Below, in pieces: positions 55,052-63,609 of a stretch of 64,000 nt of DNA (the first letter of the stretch is position 1; every line of letters begins with the position of its first letter). The notes under the pieces were generated by a model that was not told the origin of the DNA, searched no databases, and saw only the letters and a program-made list of their open reading frames with translations. The translations under genes were made by a program, and so were the position numbers. Source of the stretch: an uncultured Sphingopyxis sp. (GTDB lineage: Bacteria; Pseudomonadota; Alphaproteobacteria; Sphingomonadales; Sphingomonadaceae); assembly GCF_900078365.1 (NCBI RefSeq), contig NZ_LT598653.1, forward strand, positions 2,046,001-2,110,000. The letters are read 5' to 3'.

Positions 55052-55489
55052 TTACGCAGCCTGCGGTCGCCAGAACGTGGTGAGACCGCTCACCTTACGC
55101 GGGGCCTCATTCTTGCAGATCATCGTCTCGACCGCCTTCAGCGCCGCGACGAGCGCCGAGGCGCTGTGCGGCTTGCCGAGACACGCGAGCGCGATCTCTT
55201 CGGCATCGGCGGGGCATTGTCCCGTCACCAGCAGCACCGCAATGCCGCGGTCGCGCGCCAGCCGCGCGACTTCGCGCCCGGTCATATGCCCGGCAAGCCC
55301 CAGGTCGAGCACGAGTGCGTCGACCGGCTCGGCCGCCATGACCGCCACCGCCGCCTCGCCCGAATCGACCGTCGCGACGATCTGATAGCCGCCGTGTTTC
55401 AGCGTGTGTTCGTTGTCGAACGCGGTCAGCGGATCATCCTCGATGATCAGCAGCCGCTTGATGCAGGACGGGCGGGACGCGAAGAGCAT
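55052..55489 (-). CDS. single-domain response regulator
   Basis: 145 residues, a lone receiver domain: acidic pocket IIEDDPLTAF, phosphoacceptor Asp in ALVLDLGLAG, and conserved Lys in LGKPHSA. No output domain and no kinase nearby. The start ATG 55489 follows GGGAG. The longer frame upstream to 55594 does not add a recognisable domain. Ends 7 bases from the convergent TonB-like gene. Orphan receivers of this kind often work in phosphorelays. Confidence 0.87.
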   Translation of the reverse strand: MLFASRPSCIKRLLIIEDDPLTAFDNEHTLKHGGYQIVATVDSGEAAVAVMAAEPVDALVLDLGLAGHMTGREVARLARDRGIAVLLVTGQCPADAEEIALACLGKPHSASALVAALKAVETMICKNEAPRKVSGLTTFWRPQAA

Positions 55490-55644
55490 ATTTACTCCCT
55501 TTGACGTTGCCATGACTCGCTCCGCGCCGTCCCGCAAGATCGCTTCTGCTTGCCATCGACGAAGCGGGTCTTTTCCGGCTATGAGCGTGATCACGACGCA
55601 ACACTATTCCCCTTGAAAACGACAAGAAAGCCGCATCCGTTCCG

Positions 55645-56490
55645 ATGACGACCCGCCGTCCGCCCCGCGCCAGCACCCGCCCCGCCGCAGCCCACGATGT
55701 CCCGAAAGGCCGCCGCGCCGCGCGCGGCGCTGCATCCGCACTCAAGACCAGGCCCGCCGAAGAGCGCGAGGACGGGCCGCAGCGCATCGCCAAGCTGCTC
55801 GCGCGCGCCGGCGTCGGCTCGCGCCGCGACGTCGAACGGATGATCGAGGAGGGGCGCATCGCGCTGAATGGCGAGGTGATCGCGCAGCCCGCCCCGCTGC
55901 TCGCCTCGCTCGACGGGCTGACGGTCGACGGCAACCCGGTCGCGAAACCCGTTTCGACGCGCCTCTATCGCTTTCACAAGCCCGCGGGCTGCCTTACCGC
56001 CGCGCGCGATCCCAAGGGCCGCAAGACGATCTACGATCTTTTGCCCAAGGGGCTACCGCGCCTGATGCCCATCGGCCGCCTCGATTATAATACCGAGGGG
56101 CTGCTGCTGCTCACCAACGACGGCGAATTCAAGCGCCAGCTCGAACTGCCCGCGAGCGGGGTCGAGCGCACCTATCGCGCGCGCGCCTTTGGCGACATCA
56201 GCCAGGCGCAGCTCGAGGAACTCGCGATGGGGATCGAGATCGACGGCGTCCGCTACGGGCGGATCGACGCCAATCTGGAGCGCCGCACCGGCCGCAACCA
56301 GTGGGTCGAGATGACGCTGACCGAAGGCAAGAACCGCGAAGTCCGCCGCGTGCTCGAACATTTCGGGCTGCAGGTCAGCCGCCTGATCCGCACGCGCTAT
56401 GGCGAGTTCACCCTCGCCGGGCTCGACATGGGCGCGGTTGAGGTCGTGCCGCGCGACGAATTGTTCAAATTCCGGCGGCGTCTCGGCTGA
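55645..56490 (+). CDS. rRNA pseudouridine synthase (RluB/RsuA family)
   Basis: 281 residues. Basic N-terminal extension, S4 RNA-binding domain (QRIAKLLARAGVGSRRDVERMIEEGRIALNG), then a catalytic domain with the active Asp in GRLDYNTEGLLLLTNDG. RluB is most likely given the S4 domain and length; RluE or RsuA are less likely. The stop overlaps the rsmD ATG by one base. Confidence 0.93.
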   Translation: MTTRRPPRASTRPAAAHDVPKGRRAARGAASALKTRPAEEREDGPQRIAKLLARAGVGSRRDVERMIEEGRIALNGEVIAQPAPLLASLDGLTVDGNPVAKPVSTRLYRFHKPAGCLTAARDPKGRKTIYDLLPKGLPRLMPIGRLDYNTEGLLLLTNDGEFKRQLELPASGVERTYRARAFGDISQAQLEELAMGIEIDGVRYGRIDANLERRTGRNQWVEMTLTEGKNREVRRVLEHFGLQVSRLIRTRYGEFTLAGLDMGAVEVVPRDELFKFRRRLG

Positions 56491-57032
56491 TGCGCGTGAT
56501 CTCGGGTGAATGGCGCGGGCGGAAACTGCTCGCGCCGAAGAATGATGCGACGCGCCCCACCGCCGATCGCACGCGCGAAACGCTCTTCTCGATGCTCGCG
56601 AGCCGTCTCGGCAGTTTCGAGGGGCTCTATGTCGCCGACCTGTTCGCAGGGTCTGGCGCGCTCGGGATCGAGGCGCTGTCGCGCGGCGCCGAACAATGCC
56701 TGTTCGCGGAGCAGGACCGCGATGCGCTCGATGCGCTGTGCAAGAATCTCGCCGCGCTCGGCGCGACGGCGCGTGCAGACGTGCGCGCGGGGTCCGTGCT
56801 CGGCCTCGGCCCCGCTCGGCGCAGCTACGACCTGCTGATGTTCGACGCACCCTATGCGACCGGCGCGGGCAGCGTCGCGCTCGACAAGCTCAATCGCCTC
56901 GGCTGGATCGGAGCCGACAGCTGGGTCTCGGTCGAGACCGCCGACAGGGAAGCGGTCGATGTCGCGGGCTTTGCGATCGACGCGACGCGCAAGGTCGGCA
57001 AGGCGAAGTTGACGCTGCTGCGTCTAGCCTAA
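56490..57032 (+). CDS. rsmD: 16S rRNA (guanine966-N2)-methyltransferase
   Basis: 180 residues. Class I methyltransferase: SAM loop DLFAGSGALGIEALSRGA and the catalytic motif FDAPYATG (a variant of DPPY). Starts with VISGEWRGRKL as in RsmD. Coupled to the pseudouridine synthase gene. A large inverted repeat follows. Confidence 0.95.
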   Translation: MRVISGEWRGRKLLAPKNDATRPTADRTRETLFSMLASRLGSFEGLYVADLFAGSGALGIEALSRGAEQCLFAEQDRDALDALCKNLAALGATARADVRAGSVLGLGPARRSYDLLMFDAPYATGAGSVALDKLNRLGWIGADSWVSVETADREAVDVAGFAIDATRKVGKAKLTLLRLA

Positions 57033-57038
57033 CTCGTT

Positions 57039-57111
57039 TTCGTCATTCCCGCGAAAGCGGGAACCCAGTCTGACGCTGCTGCTGGGTTCCCGCTTTCGCG
57101 GGAATGACGAA
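57039..57111. repeat. perfect 30-bp inverted repeat (hairpin element)
   Basis: Arms 57039-57068 and 57082-57111 are exact reverse complements, with a 13-base loop TCTGACGCTGCTG. The arm contains CCCGCGAAAGCGGGAACCCA, a variant of the family seen elsewhere in the window. It lies between the stops of rsmD and the convergent MFS gene, so it could act as a terminator for both. Confidence 0.9.
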
Positions 57112-57117
57112 GGAATT

Positions 57118-58383
57118 TTAAGGAGCGTGGCGCCGGACCATCAACAGGCCCAGCCAACTCACAACCCCCGCTAGCGCGAGATAATAGCCCACGGTTGCGG
57201 TCCCGCCCCGCTCGGCGAGCGCCTGCGCGACGATCGGCGCCATCGCTCCGCCGAGGATGCCGCCGGCATTGAACGCCACCGATGCCCCCGTGTAGCGCAC
57301 GCGCACCGGAAACAGCCCGGTGAGCCAGCTTCCGAGCGGGCCATAGACCAGCCCCATCACGAACAGCGCCGCGGCTAGTCCGAGGAAGATCAGCGGCCAG
57401 CTTTCCGACGCCAGCGACGGCCCGAACAGGAAACCGATCAGGATCGTCGCGCCGCAGCCCCAGGTCAGCACCCGCTGTGCGCTCGACGCGTCGCTCCAAT
57501 ATCCGGCGAAGACGATGCCCAGCGCCATGAACAGGATCGCGCCCAGCTGGATCAGCAGAAACTGCTCCTTGGGATAGCCGAGCGCCGTCGTCCCGTGCGC
57601 GAGCGCGAAACTGGTCGCGAGATAGAAGATCGCGAAACAGGCGACGACAGCGAAGGTCCCCGCGAGCGTCGCGACCAGATGGTGCCGGAACAACTCGCCG
57701 AGCGGCACCGCGACCGGCGCGTCTTTCTCCAACGCTTCGGCGAAATCGGGCGTCTCGCCGATCTTGAGCCGCACCCACAGCCCCAGTCCGACGAGCACCG
57801 CCGACAGCAGGAACGGAATGCGCCAGCCCCACGCGGCGAAATCGGCATCGTTCAGCCCCAGCCCCAGAAGCAGGAACAGGCCGTTCGCGGCGATGAAGCC
57901 GACCGGCGCGCCCAGCTGCGGGAACATGCCGAAGCGCGATTTCCACCCGGGCGGCGCATTCTCGACCGCAAGCAGCGCCGCCCCGCCCCATTCGCCGCCG
58001 AGCCCGAAGCCCTGCCCGAAACGCAGGATGCAGAGCAGCAGCGGTGCGACCCAGCCGACCATCGCATAGGTCGGCAGGAAGGCGATCAGCAAGGTCGAGG
58101 CGCCCATGAGCATCAGCGACGCCACCAGTGTCGACTTGCGCCCGATCCGGTCGCCATAATGGCCGAACACGATCGCCCCGACGGGCCGCGCGAAGAAGGC
58201 GAGCCCGAAGGTCATGAAGCTGTACATCAGCTGCGCCGACGCCGAACTTTCGGGAAAGAAGAGCGGCCCGAACACCAGCGCCGCGGCGGTGCCATAGATA
58301 TAGAAATCATAAAATTCGACCGCGGTGCCGACGAGGCTCGCGGTCAGGATACGCCGATGCTGTCGATAGGGTGCCAGTTCCAC
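57118..58383 (-). CDS. MHS-family MFS transporter
   Basis: 421 residues, about 12 membrane segments. FYDFYIYGTAAALVFGPLFFP at the start, the cytoplasmic loop GHYGDRIGRKSTL and GQGFGLGGEWGGAALLAVENAP are typical of the metabolite:H+ symporter (MHS) group (ProP, ShiA, KgtP). Substrate probably an organic acid or osmolyte; not decidable from the sequence. Confidence 0.92.
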   Translation of the reverse strand: MELAPYRQHRRILTASLVGTAVEFYDFYIYGTAAALVFGPLFFPESSASAQLMYSFMTFGLAFFARPVGAIVFGHYGDRIGRKSTLVASLMLMGASTLLIAFLPTYAMVGWVAPLLLCILRFGQGFGLGGEWGGAALLAVENAPPGWKSRFGMFPQLGAPVGFIAANGLFLLLGLGLNDADFAAWGWRIPFLLSAVLVGLGLWVRLKIGETPDFAEALEKDAPVAVPLGELFRHHLVATLAGTFAVVACFAIFYLATSFALAHGTTALGYPKEQFLLIQLGAILFMALGIVFAGYWSDASSAQRVLTWGCGATILIGFLFGPSLASESWPLIFLGLAAALFVMGLVYGPLGSWLTGLFPVRVRYTGASVAFNAGGILGGAMAPIVAQALAERGGTATVGYYLALAGVVSWLGLLMVRRHAP

Positions 58384-58460
58384 GGGCGATGCCCCTCCCC
58401 TCCAATGTCGGCGACGCTTTGCGCGCGCGTTCCGTCGGGCGCAAGCATGAATGCGAAGCG

Positions 58461-59027
58461 TCAGCGGCTCCCGGCGGCAAGCTGCGCGCGCAGACGCTGC
58501 AACTCGCGCTCGGGCACCGGCGACAGCGACGCCGCGGGCTTGCCCTTGCGCAGCCGCTCGCGATCCTTCTCCGATGGTTCGACGCGGCGCACGCGCACCG
58601 GCGCATGGCCCTGCGCCTTCATGCCGAGCTGTTCGGCCGCGCCGCGCGACAGGTCGATGAGCCGCCCGCGCGCGAACGGGCCGCGATCGTTGACCCGGAC
58701 GATGATCCGCCGCCCGGTGTCGAGCGCGGTGACCTCAACATAGGTCGGCAGCGGCAGCGTCGTATGCGCGGCGGTGATCCAGCCGGGCCGGAACTTCTCG
58801 CCATTCGCGGTGCGGTTCCCCGATTCGCTGCCGTACCAGCTCGCATAGCCAAGCGCGTCATAGGCGGGCGCGGCGGCAGGCACATAGGTGGTGCCGCGGA
58901 TCGTGTAGGCGGGGCCGATGCGCACGGGCGTGTCGGTTACCGGGCGATAATTGCCGCCGGCGCAGGCGGAGAGGGTCAGGACGGCGGTTGCGGCGCCCGC
59001 CGCGCGCATGATGGAGTGTCGCTGCAT
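58461..59027 (-). CDS. RlpA family lipoprotein without SPOR domain
   Basis: 188 residues. Lipobox LTLSAC, DPBB domain (YASWYGSESGNRTANGEKF, AAHTTLPLPTYVEVTALDTG, VRVNDRGP, DLSRGAAEQLG) and a short Arg-rich tail. It matches the DPBB of the RlpA at 9780-10763 closely but lacks the linker and SPOR domain, so it may not localise to septa. Confidence 0.92.
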   Translation of the reverse strand: MQRHSIMRAAGAATAVLTLSACAGGNYRPVTDTPVRIGPAYTIRGTTYVPAAAPAYDALGYASWYGSESGNRTANGEKFRPGWITAAHTTLPLPTYVEVTALDTGRRIIVRVNDRGPFARGRLIDLSRGAAEQLGMKAQGHAPVRVRRVEPSEKDRERLRKGKPAASLSPVPERELQRLRAQLAAGSR

Positions 59028-59385
59028 CGCGCGACCGTAGATGCCGGATATGGGGAGATAAAGTCTCTATGGCGGGTTTGGTGGGAAGCGGACGTTCCCT
59101 AAACCGTCGCCCCCGCGAAGGCGGGAGCCGCTGGCGGTTTACGCAACGCCGCCCGAGTAGGGACGCTAGCGGCCCCCGCCTTCGCGGGGGCGACGGCCAT
59201 ATCAGTCGCTCCGGCACTTTCCCGCTCGTGTCTCGCGAAGTCGAGACACCCATCGATAGAATGCTTAGCCCGAGGGGCATCTCGACTTCGCTCGAAGCGA
59301 ACGGGTTAGGTGGGCATTGCGTTCGCTCCCGACCGAACAGACGTTCCATTGGCGAACATCCGCTCGCGCACTACATCCCAAACCC
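59028..59385. repeat. intergenic region with two inverted-repeat elements
   Basis: 358 bases without a gene. Arms 59103-59131 and 59167-59195 (CGTCGCCCCCGCGAAGGCGG and its complement) form a stem of about 29 bp with a single mismatch. A second element at 59228-59249 reads GTGTCTCG-N6-CGAGACAC, followed at 59280-59300 by a related CTCGACTTCGCTCGAAGCG patch. Both resemble dispersed elements in this genome. Whatever promoter serves the gene at 59386 lies here. Confidence 0.75.
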
Positions 59386-60267
59386 ATGACCGATTTCCGT
59401 TCCCAACAGCCCGGCATCGTCGGCGCGGGCCGCGTCGCACAGGCCCTCGCGCTTGGCCTGAAACCGCATTCGATCGCACCGCCGATGCTATGGGGCCGCT
59501 CACCCGAAAGCGCGCGCGATGCAGCCGCCGCGGTCGGTGCCGTCGCGGGACCTGACCTCGATCGTCTGGTCGCGGAATGCGACCTCATCGTCATCGCCGT
59601 CGCCGACGATGCTCTGGTCGAGGTCGTGTCGCGCATGGCAGCCGCGTTGCCAGCTGGCCGCACCCCCTTCGTCTTTCACGTCAGCGGACGCAGCGGCGCG
59701 GCGGCGCTCGAACCGCTCGGCAAAGCGGGCGCCATGATCGCCGCAATCCATCCCGCGATGACCTTTACCGGCGATCCCGAAAATGAGGTCGCCCGCATGG
59801 CCGGGGCGCGGTTCGCGATCACCGCGGCGGCAGGCGAAGCCATCGAACGGGCGCGGCAGATCGTCGCGTCGCTGGGCGGGGTCGCGGTCGAAATTGCCGA
59901 GGATCGGCGCGCGCTCTATCATGCCGCACTCTGCCACGCCTCGAATCATCTCGTCACGCTGATCAGCGGCGCGGCGGGCGGGCTGAAGGACGCCGGCGTC
60001 GACGATCCGGCCGCGCTTCTTGCTCCCCTCGTCCGCGCCGCGCTCGAAAACGGCCTCGCGCACGGTTTCGCGGGATTGTCAGGCCCCCTCTTACGCGGCG
60101 ATGCGCGGACGATCGGCGATCATCTCGCCGCGCTGGCCGACGACAGCCCCGCCCTGCTCCCCGCCTATGTCGCGATGGCGCGCGCGACGCTCGACGAGCT
60201 CGAACGCCGCGAAACCACTCCCTCGGACCGGCTCACCGCACTGGACAGCCTGCTCGCTGTTCCCTAA
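59386..60267 (+). CDS. Rossmann-like + DUF2520 domain protein
   Basis: 293 residues. Nucleotide-binding start GIVGAGRVAQALALGL, substrate-adjacent IAVADDALVEVV, FHVSGRSGAAAL and the HPAMTFTGDPE motif, then the helical DUF2520 domain (ALYHAALCHASNHLVTLI). Family proteins resemble NADP-dependent F420 reductase/pyrroline-carboxylate reductase folds; no activity is proven. The start at 59386 (MTDFRSQQ) is chosen over longer frames that run through the repeat. Confidence 0.88.
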   Translation: MTDFRSQQPGIVGAGRVAQALALGLKPHSIAPPMLWGRSPESARDAAAAVGAVAGPDLDRLVAECDLIVIAVADDALVEVVSRMAAALPAGRTPFVFHVSGRSGAAALEPLGKAGAMIAAIHPAMTFTGDPENEVARMAGARFAITAAAGEAIERARQIVASLGGVAVEIAEDRRALYHAALCHASNHLVTLISGAAGGLKDAGVDDPAALLAPLVRAALENGLAHGFAGLSGPLLRGDARTIGDHLAALADDSPALLPAYVAMARATLDELERRETTPSDRLTALDSLLAVP

Positions 60268-60283
60268 TCGTTCGCGCGTGAAT

Positions 60284-62590
60284 ATGCCCCCCATCTCGAC
60301 GCCCGACCTGACCCGCCCCGACCCGTCGGACCCGCCCTATCTTGCCGGCCTCAACGGTCCGCAGCGGCAGGCCGTGCTGACCACCGAAGGCCCCGTGCTG
60401 ATGCTCGCGGGCGCGGGCACGGGCAAGACCGCGGCGCTCACCGCGCGTCTCGCGCATATCATCGCGACGCGGCGCGCCTGGCCGTCCGAGATTCTCGCGG
60501 TGACCTTCACCAACAAGGCAGCGCGCGAGATGCGCGAGCGGATCGGGCGGATGATCGGCGACGCGGTCGAGGGCATGCCGTGGCTCGGCACCTTCCACAG
60601 CATCTGCGCCAAGATGCTGCGCCGCCACGCCGAGCTCGTCGGGCTGCAGAGCAATTTCACCATACTCGACACCGACGATCAGCTTCGGGTCCTGAAGCAG
60701 CTGATCCAGGCCGAGGGGCTCGACGAGAAACGCTGGCCGGCGCGCCAGCTCGCGGGGCTGATCGACAAGTGGAAGAACCGCGGGCTCACCCCCGCCGACC
60801 TCGATGCCACCGACAAGGAAGCCTATGCCGACGGCAAGGGCCAGCATTTCTATGCGCTCTATCAAGCGCGGCTGAAGACGCTCAACGCCTGCGATTTCGG
60901 CGACCTGCTGCTCCACATGCTGGTGATATTGAAGACGCACCGCGACGTGCTCGAACAATATCAGACACGTTTCAAATATATCCTCGTCGACGAATATCAG
61001 GACACCAACGCCAGCCAGTATCTCTGGCTCCGGCTGCTCGCGCAGGCGCGCAAGAATATCTGCTGCGTCGGCGACGACGATCAGTCGATCTATTCGTGGC
61101 GCGGCGCCGAGGTCGCGAACATCCTGCGCTTCGAAAAGGATTTTCCCGGCGCGACGGTGATCCGCCTCGAACAGAATTACCGCTCGACTCCGCAGATTCT
61201 TGCCGCCGCATCGGCGCTGATCGCGCAGAATTCGGGCCGGCTCGGCAAGACGCTGTGGACCGAGCTCGAACCCGGCGACAAGCTGCGCGTCGTCGGCGTG
61301 TGGGACGGGCCGGAAGAAGCGCGGCGGATCGGCGAGGAGCTCGAAAGCCTCCAGCGCCAGCGCATCTCGCTCGACCGCGCCGCGATCCTCGTCCGCGCGC
61401 AGTTCCAGACGCGCGAGTTCGAGGACCGCTTCATCGCGATCGGCATGCCCTATCGCATCGTCGGCGGCTTCCGCTTTTACGAACGCGCCGAGATTCGCGA
61501 CGCGCTCGCCTATCTGCGCCTCGTCCAGTCGCCGGCCGACGACCTCGCCTTCGAACGCATCGTCAATGTCCCCAAGCGCGGGCTCGGCGACAAGGCGCTC
61601 GCGCGCATCCACCAATTCGCGCGGCACGAGAGCGCGCCGCTCTTCCACGCGGCCTCGCGGATCACCGAGACCGACGAGCTGACGCCGCAGGCGCGCCGCC
61701 AACTCGCGAACTTCGTCGCGCAGATGCGGAACTGGCAGGCGAAGGCGAACGAACTGTCGCACCCGGAACTCACCCAGCTCATCCTCGACGAATCGGGCTA
61801 TACCGCAATGCTGCAGGCTGACCGCAGCGTCGAAGCCGCCGGACGGCTCGAGAATCTCTCCGAACTCGTCCGCGCAATGGAGGAATATGAGTCGCTCGAA
61901 GCCTTTCTCGAGCATGTCAGCCTCGTCATGGACCGCGACAATGACGACCAGAGCGAGACGGTGACGATCATGACGATCCACGCCGCCAAGGGCCTCGAAT
62001 TCGACCATGTCTTCCTCGCGGGCTGGGAGGATGGCGTCTTCCCGTCGCAGCGGTCGATGGACGAAGGCGGCACCGCGAGCCTCGAAGAGGAGCGCCGCCT
62101 CGCCTATGTCGCGATCACTCGCGCGCGCCGACGCGCGAGCATCTATCACGCCGCGAACCGGCGCATCTACGGCCAGTGGATGAGCAGCATCCCCAGCCGC
62201 TTCATCGGCGAAATCCCGCCCGAACATATCGACAGCGAGAACAGCTTCGGCGGCGGGCAAAGCCTGTGGCGCGCCAACTGGTCGGCGCAGGGCGACCCTT
62301 TCGCGCATGTCGCCGAACGGAGCCCCGCGCGGACGATGACCCGCGGCCCCGCATGGCAGCGCGCGATGGCGACCTCCACGACGGTCACTCGCGCCCCCGC
62401 CCCGTCCGAACGCGGCCCCGCCGCCTCGGTCGGCGCCAAGGCGCGATCCGACCTCGCGATCGGCGTGCGCGTTTTCCACGAGAAGTTCGGTTACGGCGAA
62501 ATCATCGATATCGACGGCAACAAGCTGGAGGTCGAGTTCGACCAGGCCGGCAGCAAGCGGGTGCTCGACAGCTTCGTCACGCTCGCCTGA
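60284..62590 (+). CDS. uvrD: ATP-dependent DNA helicase UvrD/PcrA
   Basis: 768 residues, superfamily 1A. Q motif LNGPQRQAVL, Walker A AGAGTGKTA at about 42-50, TFTNKAAREM, Walker B VDEYQDTN, QSIYSWRGAE, TIHAAKGLEFDHVF and YVAITRARRR. C-terminal residues have a short KFGYGEIIDIDGNKLEVEFDQAG tail that binds RNA polymerase in PcrA. Unwinds DNA 3'-5' in repair. An ATG at 60284 is used; a GTG two codons earlier is possible. Confidence 0.97.
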   Translation: MPPISTPDLTRPDPSDPPYLAGLNGPQRQAVLTTEGPVLMLAGAGTGKTAALTARLAHIIATRRAWPSEILAVTFTNKAAREMRERIGRMIGDAVEGMPWLGTFHSICAKMLRRHAELVGLQSNFTILDTDDQLRVLKQLIQAEGLDEKRWPARQLAGLIDKWKNRGLTPADLDATDKEAYADGKGQHFYALYQARLKTLNACDFGDLLLHMLVILKTHRDVLEQYQTRFKYILVDEYQDTNASQYLWLRLLAQARKNICCVGDDDQSIYSWRGAEVANILRFEKDFPGATVIRLEQNYRSTPQILAAASALIAQNSGRLGKTLWTELEPGDKLRVVGVWDGPEEARRIGEELESLQRQRISLDRAAILVRAQFQTREFEDRFIAIGMPYRIVGGFRFYERAEIRDALAYLRLVQSPADDLAFERIVNVPKRGLGDKALARIHQFARHESAPLFHAASRITETDELTPQARRQLANFVAQMRNWQAKANELSHPELTQLILDESGYTAMLQADRSVEAAGRLENLSELVRAMEEYESLEAFLEHVSLVMDRDNDDQSETVTIMTIHAAKGLEFDHVFLAGWEDGVFPSQRSMDEGGTASLEEERRLAYVAITRARRRASIYHAANRRIYGQWMSSIPSRFIGEIPPEHIDSENSFGGGQSLWRANWSAQGDPFAHVAERSPARTMTRGPAWQRAMATSTTVTRAPAPSERGPAASVGAKARSDLAIGVRVFHEKFGYGEIIDIDGNKLEVEFDQAGSKRVLDSFVTLA

Positions 62591-62664
62591 AACATATTGT
62601 CTACCAGATAAGTTATGATATGTCCTCACCTGCGGCCCACGAGTCGCATGTTGGGAGAGTCTTC

Positions 62665-63558
62665 ATGAAAACCAAGCTCTTGGCGGGCGCGATGGCGCTC
62701 GTCCTGATCGGCTGCTCGCAGCAGCGGGCCGACGAGGCGGTGTCGAGCGAAGCGCCGGCGATGGCCGAAGCCGCCAGCGATGCAGCGGGCGGCCCCGATG
62801 TCGCGGTCACCGCAGCTCCCGGCGTCGCCTTCCACTATGCCTATGCTTTCCGTCTCGATGACAATCGTATCGCCAGGGTGCAGGAAGAACATGCCGCGGC
62901 GTGTGAGGCGCTCGGGATCGCGCGTTGCCGGATCACCGGCATGACCTATCGGCTCGTCCGCGAGAATGAGGTCGAGGCGCAATTGCTGTTCAAGCTCGAC
63001 CCCGCCATCGCGCGCAAGTTCGGGCGCGACGCGCTTTCCAGCGTCGAAAAGGCCGAAGGCGTGCTGGCCGAGGCGCGGATCGGCGGCGAGGACGTCGGAA
63101 CGCAGATCAGCGACTCGCAGCGCCGCAGCGCCGATATAGGGGCCGAAATTGCCCGGCTGGAGGCGCGGCTGAAGCAAGGCGGCCTCGGCGACCGCGAGCG
63201 CACCGAATTGCAGCAACAAATTTCGGCGATGCGGCGACAGCTCGACGGCGAGCGCGATAACCGCCGCGCAGGCGAAGCGATGCTGGCAACGACGCCGATG
63301 CAGTTCGACTATGTCGGCACCGGCGGCCTGCCCGGCATCGGCTATGGCAATCCGTTCAGCGACGCGTTGAACATGCTGATCCGTAGCGGCAGCGTGATGC
63401 TGTCCTTCATCCTCGTCGTCGGTGCGGCGATCCTGCCCTGGGCCGCGCTCTTTCTGGTGTTGCTCGCGGCTTGGCGGACTGCTCCGGTGTTTGCGATCCG
63501 CAAATGGCTTCGCGGCGCGGCGAAATCTGCCGCGGCACCGGCGGCGCCATCGGGCTGA
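62665..63558 (+). CDS. DUF4349-like membrane lipoprotein
   Basis: 297 residues. Lipobox LVLIGC and a variable Ala-rich linker, then a beta-alpha domain (HYAYAFRLDDNRIARVQEEHAAACEALG) typical of DUF4349, a coiled coil (SQRRSADIGAEIARLEARLKQGGLGDRERTELQQQISAMRRQL), a short strand, and a membrane segment (SVMLSFILVVGAAILPWAALFLVLLAAW). Function unknown. The ATG at 62665 follows GGGAGAG. Confidence 0.82.
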   Translation: MKTKLLAGAMALVLIGCSQQRADEAVSSEAPAMAEAASDAAGGPDVAVTAAPGVAFHYAYAFRLDDNRIARVQEEHAAACEALGIARCRITGMTYRLVRENEVEAQLLFKLDPAIARKFGRDALSSVEKAEGVLAEARIGGEDVGTQISDSQRRSADIGAEIARLEARLKQGGLGDRERTELQQQISAMRRQLDGERDNRRAGEAMLATTPMQFDYVGTGGLPGIGYGNPFSDALNMLIRSGSVMLSFILVVGAAILPWAALFLVLLAAWRTAPVFAIRKWLRGAAKSAAAPAAPSG

Positions 63559-63609
63559 GCGCGCAGCCGCGCGCTTGCAAAGGCCCAGCGCCCCGTTATG
63601 CCAAGGACC

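Noticed and set aside
59028..59385. Possible small RNA gene in the repeat-rich gap
   Set aside because: The hairpins belong to a dispersed repeat family; there is no separate promoter-terminator unit I can support.
60233..62629. Minus-strand open frame of 798 codons over the helicase gene
   Set aside because: Antisense shadow of uvrD, which has all helicase motifs in the plus frame.
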